From: Aquila chrysaetos chrysaetos
Lineage: Eukaryota; Chordata; Aves; Accipitriformes; Accipitridae
NCBI RefSeq assembly: GCF_900496995.4
Contig: NC_044029.1
Location: 10,478,001 to 10,542,000, forward strand
Reading direction: 5' to 3'
DNA length: 64,000 bases
The notes under the pieces were generated by a model. That model was not told where the DNA came from. It saw only the letters and a program-made list of their open reading frames with translations, and ran no database searches. Positions 1-13,175 of the stretch are shown here, in pieces. The position numbers and the translations under genes were made by a program. The first letter of the stretch is position 1. Every line of letters begins with the position of its first letter.

Positions 1-1933
1 TAAAAATGTTTTTTTCATTAGATGTAAAGAAATTAAGACTGGGCTGTTACAAACAGATTGGAAACCCATATTCAAAGCTTATAAGCTTTGTTGAACTGTA
101 CTGTCACATTATTTACCAGAAAGAATTTCACAACAGGACCAAGCCAGGTACCCTGAAACAATAAAGAATGTTCACCCATGCAAAAATCAAGAGCTACTTT
201 TAAATGACACAACAGACTCCAAAAATTAACCAAAGAACCACAAGAAATTGCTCAAGAGAAGGAAAACATGTAATGTTTCTTTTTGGTCACATCTGTGAGG
301 TAGAAAAAGTGTTTCCACCTGAGTCGTTATTGAATCCGTGAGGTTGCTCATGGGTCATGCGGTCAGGGCGCCCACCAAAGCAGTAGGTAACGTAACAACC
401 CTTAGCTTGCCAACAGACTTTTATTCACTCATGAGAAAAGCCATGTGGTCCCTGCTAGACAGAGGTTGTTGGGTCACAAGTCGCTTTTCTGAGTCAAATT
501 CTGCTCTAAGATCAATGTTTCAGGCACCATCAATGGGAAGGATTGCCTCTCATATATATAAACAAAGGGCAAATTATTGCTAAAACAAACGATTTAAAAT
601 GTCCCAGAGTTTTCCCAGGGAAGATTCATGTATGGAGCAAAGAATGGAATTTGCAAAACCTTTAATATTGAACCCCACACAAGTGCTACTGAGGTACTTA
701 GAATTGCAAATTGAATTATCTTAATAACTTTTGTCTGAGGAGATTAATCTGCTTAGAGTCTAAGTGATAATACTTTTCTCAAACAGTAGCTGAACTTTTT
801 TTGTGTTTTTTTGTTGTTTTGGTTTTTTTTAAACAGATGACTGGCAGCAGGAGATCAAAGGATAAACATTTCTCCAGCTGTGGATATACTGGCTTTTATC
901 AGTATGGTCATCATGACTAGATTCACAGTGAGCAACTTTCCCCCAATGGCAGACATAACTATATTTTTACTTTCTTACACACATACTTTGTTACACACAT
1001 ACCACCTTTACAAAGAATCACTGCACAGTCCTATTCCTAGTCTGGTCAACTTCAATATTTTTTTATAGCTTTGCGCTATAGGAACATACATGATATGGAA
1101 AGAAGCAAATCAAACACATAATTTCATTTCATTCTTGATACTGAAAAGAAGCACGTCTCCAAGGTTCTTATGAAAGAGTAAGACAGGCGAAGAACTGCTT
1201 AGCAGATATTGCCAAGAGGACAGCAGTTTATTTCTGTCCACTCTGATCAGGAGTGCCTAATCTCAATGTAAACAAATTCCACATAGAGAAGTCATGAAAA
1301 TACATGTACTGATTTTGGCAGTAGATATTCACTGTGAATATCTAGGCAATAAAATCTATGGAAAGGGAATGGAAAAGTATGACTTTTTTATTTCAGGAGA
1401 TAACACCAACTAAAACTCCCAGCCTTAGGGAAACCAGGCTAAGGTGTTTACAGGCTACATCTAAACAGATATTCAGGCAGGAAAACTCCTTCTTAAACTA
1501 ATTAAGTTTAAAATCAAAGAAAGAAGTATGTACCTACATGCTTTTCTGGATCTGGCTGAGATGATTTAGAAATCTATGTGTAATATCCAAAGGGCACCAG
1601 TGATTTGAAAGATTAAATCTCAACGCAGATGAAGAAGGGTTTAGATATTCTTGAAAATTCTACCCTTTGCTTTTTACTTTTTACAACAAATGCCATATGT
1701 CAATAAGAATATCAATAGAAGAAACTACATTTTAGTACAATTTTGGCTGGAAATTATTTAAAGTAGATTTAAAAATGACTACTGTAAACATATACCTGGC
1801 TAATATATTTTGTTATATGGCAACAGTAATTAGCAAGGTCCTTCAGAAAACACTATATGGAGCTACCATAAACTCACACAATTTACAATAATTCAGAATT
1901 CAAAATACTAAAAGGCATTCATGAAGCTTTTAC
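1..1933. other. PTPRQ intron (partial)
   Basis: AT-rich intronic DNA. The exon that should complete FN3-12 was not found here and must lie below position 1. Nothing else recognisable is seen. Confidence 0.6.
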
Positions 1934-2160
1934 CATAATTTCATAAGTTGTTCCAGGGTTAAGACTGGTAAGAAGAACTTCCAAACTATCTGGCTTTGTT
2001 GTGACCTGTGTATAAGCTGTTTGCATCCATGGGCAGACCTCTTTATATTTAACAATATAGGAGAGAATTCTCCCATTTGGATGCAGCGGCGTATTCCATG
2101 ACAGCAGAATCCCAGCAGAGCCCACTCTTTCACCTGCGAGGAACGCAGGAGGCCCAGGAT
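1934..2160 (-). CDS. PTPRQ: PTPRQ exon 20: FN3-12, main part
   Basis: Acceptor TTGTTTAG, donor ATG before GTAAAA, phase 1 to 0. [39 protein letters not shown] and LNPGTTYEI match human PTPRQ nearly residue for residue as I recall it. This firmly identifies the gene. The domain's last strand lies in an exon beyond the low-coordinate end of the window. Confidence 0.97.
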
Positions 2161-5100
2161 CTAAACAACAACAACAAAAAACAAACAAAAAAAAATTTTT
2201 TTTTTTTTTATATAAATGTATACACACACACACAAACACACACATATAAAACAGCTTTTAATTAAGTTTCCAGATAATGGAGACACCTTCACAGCTTCTA
2301 TAAAGAAATTAAATCATCTGCCAGCATAAAACAGTAAAACTACTGAAAACTAACGTACTGTTGAATAAAAAGCTTTCTTCCTGGCTAGAGTCCTGTTACA
2401 AAAACAATTAAATAAATTTTGGAACACCAGGAACATTCTTCTGTAAGAATGTAAAAAATGTAATGCTCAAGATCTTCATGGACAAAACAGAGTTTAATGC
2501 CAATTTAATATTTGAGACATTCTAGCATGCTTAATTTCAGTTCCTTTCCCTAAAACCAATCAAAACCAAACTGCACTCTCTTACAAAACATGTCTGATAT
2601 GGCTACATTTTTTTGAAATGTCTCCGAAGTCTACCACTATACATATAAAATGGGACATGGATATTTTCAAAAGCTTATAAATTGTTCTCCTTCATGGTTT
2701 TTTTTCCTTCTCTCTTTTTTTTTTTTTAAATAGCCAAGCTAATGGATGAATACAATTACAACTCCTACCCAGGGCTGCTTCTTAAAAATATCTGATACAG
2801 AAACTCTCATGCTCTCATAGAACACCTCAGTGTATTTTTTTATGGTTAAAGAAGATGAAAAACAAAAAAAAAAAGAATGTTCAAAACTGATTATCATTTC
2901 TCAGATACTACTGTGCACATAATAAATACAAAAAAGCATAGTTAAAAAAAATTAACAAAATTTCATCAGTCATTATTAACTCACTTGTCACATTTGTTGT
3001 CACTGTTCTACTTGCAGGTGAACTGTAGAGTGAAGAAGAAACTGAAGAAACTGTAACATTGTACGTTGTTCCAGGAATAGTATTAGAAAAATCAGCCTGA
3101 AATAGGACATAGATTTATTTAAGTCTTTCACCAAGAATTATGAAAATGAAAAAAAAAACCCCAAACCCAAAAGTTTAAGCATTGCATTACTAAAAGTGAT
3201 CTGTTAATAAGCTTTTAGAAATACAACAGTATAAAACTATAGTTTACATCTGTTAGCTCCAGTACAGTATTTTGCCATCTTATTTAACTACCCTCCATAA
3301 GATTCGTATAACATTCAATATTAAAGAACAACAAAATTAACTATTAATTTTATCACAGAATCACCTATCAGTGTATCTATGAAGTTTTTCTGTATCATCA
3401 TCATTATCAAAGTAAATATGAAGCATTATAAAATTCCTTTTTGAAATAATAAACACAAAAGCAGCCTGAAAAACTTACAAGTTTTTGATGCTTAAGATAG
3501 CCCATCTTTTGAAATAAACATAACAACTTTTTAGCAAGCATTTATGTACAATACCTGTATCTTTGCAGTTCCAATAAAAAACAAAAGCAAAACAACCAGA
3601 ATAACCATTATTTCTGTTAATATCATTATATTTTCCAGACAGCAGAATCAAAAAGTGCTCCTATTTCTTTTTGATGGCTTAGCAGTGAAATGTTGCCTGC
3701 ATTAATGATTTAAGCACAGATCTTCCTGGCAAGTACACAATTAATGAGCCTGTATTACTCAATAGCTCTGCTCTTCCTTTGTTAAACTATTCATGAACCC
3801 TTGGACGACTGGCTGTATCCTTCCAGCAGACTTAAAAAAAAAAAAAAAAAGTAAATTCACTACCTGTTGTTAGTTACCAAACTCTGGATGCTGAAATTTG
3901 CTCTCACCAATTTTTCATTAATACTTTCATATTCATATTTGCATTAAATAGCTAAGGAGTCAAGCTTGAATTCCTCATGAGCACAGTGCATAAAGAAAAG
4001 CTGGCCACGCAAGTCATGTAATAAAAACACATACTTGATACTCCCTAACTCCAAGATCTAGGATAACAACAGAACCATGATCAGGAATAAGATCCACATG
4101 AAATCTGTCTACATGTCCATACGGTAGTCTCCAATACAGTGAAAAAGAATATGATGAAACATTGAAGAACTTAAGTCCTTCTGGCTTTGCAGGTTCTGAA
4201 AGAGAATTGTGGAATATAAGACATTAACTTAAATAGCCCCCTTTACAAATATATTAGTAGTTACAACTGAATATAAAAGCATCCAAGAACAGTTTACCTG
4301 CTACTTGAAGGATAATTGCTAATTAGCCTGGATACAGCAGTATATTGTACTATAGTTGCTATACTCCCACTGAGACTTGGTTGATAATCTCCCAGCTATG
4401 CTGTGCAGACATTCCCATTCACAGAGAGCAAGCTCAAGTATCTCTGCCCAGTATTCAGTTAACAAAGAATCTCTGCACAGTCCTGGTGTTTCTGCTGTCC
4501 TCAACCTTAAAGTTAGCACTACTACTTTCATAACTAGTGCTACTTCACTCTTTTATACTTTCCATGTATTTAGAATCCCAGTAATTCCGTGAAGTCTAGT
4601 TAGCTAAGTCCCCAAAATTTAGATGTTTTACTCTTTTTTTTAAAGTCAAGTTTCCACCCACTCCTGTCACACCATCTCACTTTCTTCTGCTTCTAAATGC
4701 ACATTTAAATCTGTATCATCCACTCTAAGCCTAATAATGAACCAGATTTTAGCTTCTTCAATAGGTCATTAAAACATTATCTACCTATAATATTGTATAA
4801 TTTATCCACCTGTGCAATCCATAGCCATGTGCATCTATCTCCTTTCTACTTTGGAAATTACACACAGCTAACAGCTTTCCCTAAGCTTATCTCCCAGAGC
4901 AAGCCCAGTCAGTGATGCTATTCACCACGTTTCAGATTCACCACTACCCTTGCACTCAGTCCTTTGTCTGCCTTACTAACATGGATCTTCACAATTCAGA
5001 CTAAATCGTCTAGTACTCCTTATACACTAATATCATACTGTGCAGTCTGAATATGATATCACTGCCATCCTGAAAGAGTTCCACTCCTTTCTTATTTCCT

Positions 5101-8100
5101 GTAAATCTGCTTACATTATATATCTTTCATGAACTCTTTACACTGACTATCCAAAATTGCAGAATAGTTTCAGATTACTCCAGTTTTGCCATCAAATAAT
5201 CTATCTGAAATATTAATATATCCAAATATTACCTTTAGATTTTATATTCAGTCTGGATTTGCCTTATATGTATGATATTTAAATTGTTGTTTTATTTGAA
5301 TACTAACAGAACAACAACAAAAAATATATGTGGAGGTGTGCAAGTGTAACTGAGAGCATAATTTCCTCCTTTTAGTATACTGTCCTAGTTTCAGCTGGGA
5401 TAGAGTTAACTGTCTTCCTAGTAGCTGGTACGGTGCTATGTTTTGAGTTCAGTATGTGAAGAATGTTGATAACACTGATGTTTTGAGTTGTTGCTAGTAG
5501 TGTTTAGACTAATGTCAAGGATTTTTCAGCTTCTCATGCCCAGCCAGCGAGAAAGCTGGAGGGGCACAAGGAGTTGGCACAGGACACAGCCAGGGCACCT
5601 GACCCAAACTGGCTAACGGGGTATTCCATACCATGTGACGTCCCATCCAGTATAGGAACTGGGAAGTGGGGGCAGGGAATCGCCGCTCGGGGACTAGCTG
5701 GGTGTCGGTCGGCGGGTGGTGAGCAATTGCACTGCGCATCATTTGTACATTCCAATCCTTTCATTATTGCTGTTGTCATTTTATTAGTGTTATCATTATC
5801 ATTATTCGTTTCTTCTTTTCTGTTCTATTAAACTGTTCTTATCTCAACCCGTGGGTTTTGCTTCTTTTTCCCGATTTTCTCCCCCATCCCACTGGGGGTG
5901 GGGGGGGAGTGAGTGAGCAGCTGCGTGGTGCTTAGTTGCTGGCTGGGGTTAAACCACGACATATACTTTTATGAATTTTAAGTCCTACTGCTATCATCAG
6001 TACTATTATTTCCATGGATCTCAACTTCCTTTAAAGCTGGATTTTTTGCTCTAGAGGTCTTTTTATACAGACCCATGATTAATCTCTGAGTGTACAATCA
6101 TCACAATACTGAAGACCTCTCTTTACCTCAGTTGAATTACTTCTGACTCAGCAGTAGAAGAGAGCATAAAAATGTCCTCATGGAAAGAGAAATTTAGTGC
6201 CATGAAGCTAATGCTCTTTCGAGTATTAGCCCATGACTAAGAATTACCCTTCCCACTGACGCTGAAAAAAAGCCTCACTTCTACCTTTCTGCAGATTTAA
6301 CCACATTATCAGGGAACGTATATGTGAGTGTGGTTCACTCGAGCCTCATTGCACCTGCTCTTCTACAGTTCTCTGCTCTGTTTCATGCACATGCACACAC
6401 AATTCTTACCAGCAGTCATCAGCATATTTGTATAAAGTATAGAGCCAGTATATTTATGTAAAGCATAGTCAGAACAATTTGCTGTAAATTTCACAACTTC
6501 ACCTGCAAAAATACTCCTTAATATCTGCAATATATATTCAGAGTGATTGGATTGAAAATTAGTCGAGGTTGAGTAGACACATCAGTGAATACGGAATGCA
6601 TATTTTTCAAAAAATTAACCATTATAAACTAGCAGGCTCAGCATCACAATGTAATCTCAATACCTTTAAGTAAAAGGAAGCACAATTAGGTCAACCAAAC
6701 TGATTTAAATCTTCCCTGCATTAGAAAAAAATATTAATTGCAATTGAAGTATTATAGCACTGCAGCCTTAGTTTAAACTTTAAAAGATATACAAGATTTT
6801 TTTCTTATTAATTTTACCCTCAAGACATTACCTCAAAACAAATGTAAGGATTTTCACCCCTAGGTCACTTTATTTTAAAGGCTCTCTTTGACCTCTTGCT
6901 TCAGTCCCCCTGACTAAGGCAGAAGAACCAGCAGTTTGTCAAGCACTGATCCCAAAAGCAGACATACAAATGTCATGACATTTGGTCAAAGTTGTCATTC
7001 AATGACAGCTTCCAACACTTCTCAGGTCTCTCTCATACAACTATGTCATTGCCACAAAAAAACCTACAAAAAGTAGTATAAGAAAGTAGTAAGAGAAAAT
7101 GGTCGAGGTAGTTCTGGTGCATCTTTCTGCTCTTTAAATTTCATCTGTATTTCACATTAGTACATTACAATAAACTGCAGACGTGTTAAGATTAAGATTT
7201 TACCCCACTAAGTTTTAATCACAAATCTAGTAAGAAACAGTCCTTGAATGGAATAGTTTACAATCTAAAGCCTTAACTCTACAAACATTTGTAAACCTGT
7301 TTAACTTCACTCACTGCAAAAAACCTACTGAAATCAGATAAGGTAAAACTCAGCTCATGTGTAACTCGTTGCAGGATAAAACCTGAAAAATAACAAATAC
7401 TAAAAATGGTCAAAAGAAATGCAGCACGGCTGAAAAAATTATGTTTCTGGTAGCTTATCACTAGATGCAGGTTGAATAGGGTATAAGTAATATATGTCCA
7501 CAACCACAGCAAACTATTACATGCAAGATCTCTTGAAATTCCAATGTTATTCTGCAAAGTGAGATGTACAAAGCTGTGCACTGCTATTGACAGCTACCAT
7601 TCACTGGCAAGGAAAGTAAGCAAGAAAACACACAGACCTGTCATGATTTCAATGAAAGCAGAAGCTCCTTCAATATTTCCTCTTAGTCTTTGCAGTGTGA
7701 AATTATAAATGCCCCCAGCAGTCAGGTCTGTAACACTGAAGTCAGTCAGTGCTCCTGGAATCCTGAACTTGTTAATAAAGGTGTTGTTTGATAAAGATGC
7801 TTTATAATAAGTGAAGTTAGTCTTGGTTGGATTCCACATTAAAGTTGCAGAGGAAGTATTTACCATTTTTAATGCCAGACCGCATATCCCAGCTGGTTCT
7901 ACAGTAAAAATGATTCAGATTAATAAAGAAAAATTTAATGCATAGCCCTGAAAACATAAGAAAAGTACTATCTTTTAAAAATAAGTGGTTTTTTATTTAA
8001 ATGATTTGAGGGTTCACAGCATCATGAAACATAAAAATTTTAGAAGTATGTTTGTATTGATACATAGTAAATAGTGCCATTACGCTGCACAGGGTAAAAC

Positions 8101-11100
8101 ATGGGAATGTACATCCTGTGTGCACTCTGTAATTTATGGAAGAAAATTCCAGACTTATCAGATCTTCTGTAAGATCAGTAACATTGCTCACTGGTGAAAC
8201 AGAATGAGAATGGAAAACTTTGAAAACAGAAGTAGAGATTTTATTCAGTTAAGTTTTCTAAAATATACCATAAGCCACATAATTTTAGAAAACTATTCAT
8301 CTGTTCACTTAGGGATACAGTAAATCACATGTTCTCAGTGATTATCCCTTTTTTCCTTTCTAAATATTTCTTTTGGTTATATTCAGGTTCCTCAAATCAC
8401 AGATAGTTATTTACAAATAGCACCTCCATTAATCTGTGCAGCAGAGCTGCAGTTAGACAAGAAAAATATTTCCATTCCTCCTAAAAAATTGAGTCTTCCA
8501 GATTATTGATTTATCTTGCTCGAAGCTTTCTGAAAAATACTAATTAGCATAATCCCATTAAGGGCTGGATTATTCAACATGAAAAAAATCCTAAATGTTT
8601 GCCATTAAAATGATAGAGTAAATTCTCCATAATCTAGCCATATACTGGACTCATCCACAATACTCTTGAAAATATTTGCTTGAGGATAAAAAGCACCTTC
8701 AGGACCATGATAATGATTATTCTGCTGCACTTTTTGTTAACAAGAATCTGCAGGACTAGATCTGGGTTTTTTCAGAGATTCACTCGTCTTTGAATAACTA
8801 GGTGCTGAGCCTCCTTAACTATTAACTGGGTTAAGGAGTTATAGTCCAAACAGACCACAGAAAATCCATCAAGGAAGGGAGGAGGTCTACGACATGCATG
8901 TGTATAAATCTGGGAGTTGATTTATTTTCCGATTACACTTAGCTGCTCTTTATCTGCTTTGGCAGTCCAGAATCCAGTATAAATCTACTCCTTCAAATCT
9001 CTACCACAAACAAACTCTCCTCTTTTTATGCTGTATCACAGGAGCATTGGAAAATCCATGTTTGCTCAGAGACAGAAAATGAGTGTAAGATACAGGTTAA
9101 TTTTCTGGACCTTGTCAAGCTATCTGAAGCACAATTCCTCTTACTCTTTTAAGCATTCTGTGGCCTTGTACAGGAGCAATCCTCCAATCTTGGACCATGG
9201 GCTTGCAAGAATTTAAGAGGTGTAGAAACAATTGTAAACAAAATGCAAGGTAATTCTTAAAGTATAGGATGCTATTCTGGCAAGATCTTATTCTGCTTGA
9301 GCTGGAAGAATTTTGTGAGTCTACCTCTTTTTTCAAACGGTTATCTGCACCTATATCTAGGCTGCTTGCCTTCAACCCAGCAAGTTACATACAAAGCTCC
9401 TGTTTAAACAACTATCACAAGAGGAAGCGGAACTTGCCTCCCGAATTTAAATTTTCATTTTGAACTGTATGACCCTTTTGAGTCACTTACATACAATGAT
9501 TTAAATGTCTCTGAACATTTACTGTTTTTCAAAAAGAAAAAAAAAAGACAAGTTATAAGGTATTTCCTTACTTGTGATGACTTTTTTCTCCACAGCCACA
9601 GAGGAATCCAAGCCTTTAACTGTCCTTAACTGAAAAAAGTATTCTGTCCCAGGGGCCAGGTTTTTCACTACAGCTCTGCTGTCATAAACAGTTCTGGTAA
9701 GCAGCTTTTCATTATTCATTAGACAATATGAAAGCTAAGGAAGAAAAATAATTTCTTATATTGGAGTATTTCACTACGTAAAAATAATGTTCAGACATTC
9801 CAACTACCTGTTTATAAAAAAATATTTACAGTATTTTCCACATTTTAAAGACCAAAAAAAAAAAAAAATCAAGACTATGGCTTAAGCTTTATCTTATGTT
9901 CCACAAGGTTGATCCACCACTTATTCTGAAATTCCTTACTAGCCCAGTGGTGAAAGCAGTGACTTTAATCTTTAAAAGTAGATGGAGGAATCAAAGTTAA
10001 GTCATGGCTTACAGGTGACATGTTTTTGCCCTTGGAATAAGGATAATAGAGCGTACTCCAACTGCTCAGTCACACAGCTGTACTGATGAGCTGTACAATT
10101 AACTACAAGATAGAATGAGAATAGCCAAGGGGTAGAAGAGCAGCCTAAGGATTAATCAACAGGATGAGATACATTTTTTTAATTCTACAATGGAGACACT
10201 TCTGACATCTCTGTACCTTTCTGGCAAAAAAAACCCCAAACAAAATCAAACAAAACCAACCAAAAAACACCCATGCACTGTTCAGAGCTGAGATTCTGAA
10301 AAGAGTCCCAAGGAATCAGCCACTCAACTCTGCTCACTGGTATACCTTGAAAACTCACTTGTTTAGAGCCACTGCAGAGAATAAAAGTGCTGGAGATACC
10401 ACGTAATTGAAATTTGGGGACTTAACTCCTAGAGACTGTGAGGACTCCTTCTGACCTCCCAGACAACTCTAAGATGAGAAAAAAAATTCCTGTGATAGTC
10501 CTTTCTTTGGACTTAGAAAACTGTCACTGCAGACTGTTTCATATCTGCACTAGTGAAAAGCAAGATGCACACTGTGTCTGCCCTGCAGAGGAGGGCTCGA
10601 CAAGCATCTCCAGCACACAGACATGGGTTTCTCAGGTGTGGCAATTAGTACTAAGAGATCAAGAAGGTTTACAACTCCTACATCGGTGTGTCCTGTCCTG
10701 CCACCCGTTATTTCCTCCAACAGAAGAGGGATATTCTACACACAGCAGTGACCTGAAAGCACTTTGGTTCAGCTGCTATTCATTTGGGGAGGAATGATCC
10801 AATTCCCCTCTGTATATTTTACCAGCACAGTACCTGTTAATACACACTAAATCTTGGAGACTGTCATCACCTTATTAGAATTACAGCACTGCAAAATGCT
10901 AGAAGCAAAGCTATAGATTAAAGATTTACCTCTAGTTTAAAGGAGTTAGGAAAGTACCTTTTGTGCACTCTTCGCTCTACAAACTACAATATATTGCATA
11001 GAAAGTTGGTGAGCTGGGATAATTAATTTTAAATGATTAGTAAAATGATCCCTTTTATGCAGGTGCACCTTACTAAGCAACCAGTCTACTGAAGCCTTTC

Positions 11101-13133
11101 TCATTAAAGATTTAAAGATAAGCTCATTTATTCAGACAAAACACTGTCTAATGTGGCTGCTTGCTCTATGAGATGCTGAACAATAATACTGTGCCATAAA
11201 GATCAATATTACAATTACAAGATGACAGTTACTTTCCACAGGATGGTAAAAATAACCTGACCACATACAAAAGTATATCTGAACTGGTTCCAAACATTAA
11301 CGAGAGAATTTAATTTAATTTTAAAATTTGTAAAACCACTCCAGTCTACATCACCAAATTGTGCTGTGGTAGGTCAACTGGCTACTCTTATTCATTCAGA
11401 TCAATGCAGCTTTATACTAATGAAGAAGAAATGTCAAGAAACTATACTAAGAATATGCAGATTTCAAGTTTTAGGTAAGGATATAATTGAAGTCATGGGG
11501 AAGGGGGAGGAAAAGTATTGGACACTGTAATATTGGGGTATAAACTGTGTAAGACCACTAAAGCAAAGTACTTTGTCTCATGGTAGTGCTACACGCTAAA
11601 GAATATCCTAGTCAAGTAAGTCAACCGTGCAAGGCTATACCTTGAAATCTTTATTGATTCAAATGACGTGTTTAAAGAACAGTTTGCTATCACAAAGTTT
11701 TATTGACTGCATGACCGTGTTTATACAGTGACTGCAAAATGCAAAGGATAACACAGACTGCAAAAGACAGGGTACAAAAGAGAGACTGGTTGAATGTCAT
11801 AGTGAAACATGATCCACAGATGAAGTATTTAGATGTCATAGTGGATTGTTTCTGACCAGAGAACTGAAAGAACAGAAATAACTCTAGATTTTGTGCTAAG
11901 CATTGCAAAGGATATGGTTCAAAATACAAATGCTAAAGAGCCACTCTGTAATACCAACCATGAAATATTAGAACTCAGCTTCTTTGTAAGAATAAAAATT
12001 AAAAGTGCAGCACAGTGACATTTAATTAGAAAAGGAGAAATACTTAAAAATGATTAAGCAAGTTAAAAGGAAATTATGAGGACGACCCAAAAATATTATG
12101 GTATGAAAAACATTGAAATGCAACTTTAATACATAATACACCACTCAAAAAGTTTGTAGAGGGAATGTAGAAATAGCAAAAATATTTGAACAGTAAAGAG
12201 GATTACTTTAAGAAAAGATATCCTTAAGAACTGGAGATCATGTCAAAACAAGAAAATTAAAACTATAAACTTGTCTAATTCATGCAAGCTAACTTAAGAA
12301 GCACAGGGAAGTAGGGCAGAGCAGAAACACTGGTCAGCAGGCCAAAAGAGACTGAAGAGCAAATTGAAAATGGTATAACAACTAATGAAAACAATGATTT
12401 AAACACACAATAAGCTTATCTGGGTGTTGGGGAGGCCACCAGCTGACCAAAGTACAAAGAGAGCACTCAGTATAGACAAGCCCATATGAGAATAGTAATT
12501 GAATTACTTGTTCCAGTGGTCAAGGATGTTCCCACAGCAGAATCATTATTAATGAACTATGAATTGTGAGTCAAATCAAGCTGTCTCAAATTGAAATGTC
12601 CATAGAAAAGGTTTTTTAAAAAGTCTTGACATTAGTCAGAAAGGTAGACAGCATGTTATTGCCTAGGAAAGGAACAGGAAGCAAAACAGAAAACACTATT
12701 AACATTTTGATAACTCCATTATGCACCCAATCTCAAGAAGGATAAAAAAAGCTTGGAAAAATTAAAGAAAAAAATAATAAGAGATGTAGAACAGCTTCCA
12801 CACAAGAACAATGCACAGAAGACAACTGAGAAATTAAAGCTTATAAAATCACAGAAGATATGGGTATGGTGAATAGGGAAGTACTAGCTATTTCTAATAC
12901 CACAAGAACCTCAAGAATACCAGGTTTAAAATAAAAAGAGTGTACTCTTTCAAACAGGGCATAATGAAATTGTAAAGTATACAGGATTAAACAAATTCAG
13001 AAAAAAAGTCACTGTTTTTCTTAGGTTGAAACTGGACATACATATCACGCAGGAAATCCCTGAGCTACTTAGTGCCCAAGGCCGGGAGGGTATGGGAGGT
13101 ATCAAATGTTTGCAGTTTTGTCTTGTAAATTGC

Positions 13134-13175
<42 letters not shown>

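Noticed and set aside
10438..10797. 119-codon plus-strand frame in a PTPRQ intron
   Set aside because: No domain, signal, repeat of Cys spacing or splice context; best explained as chance.
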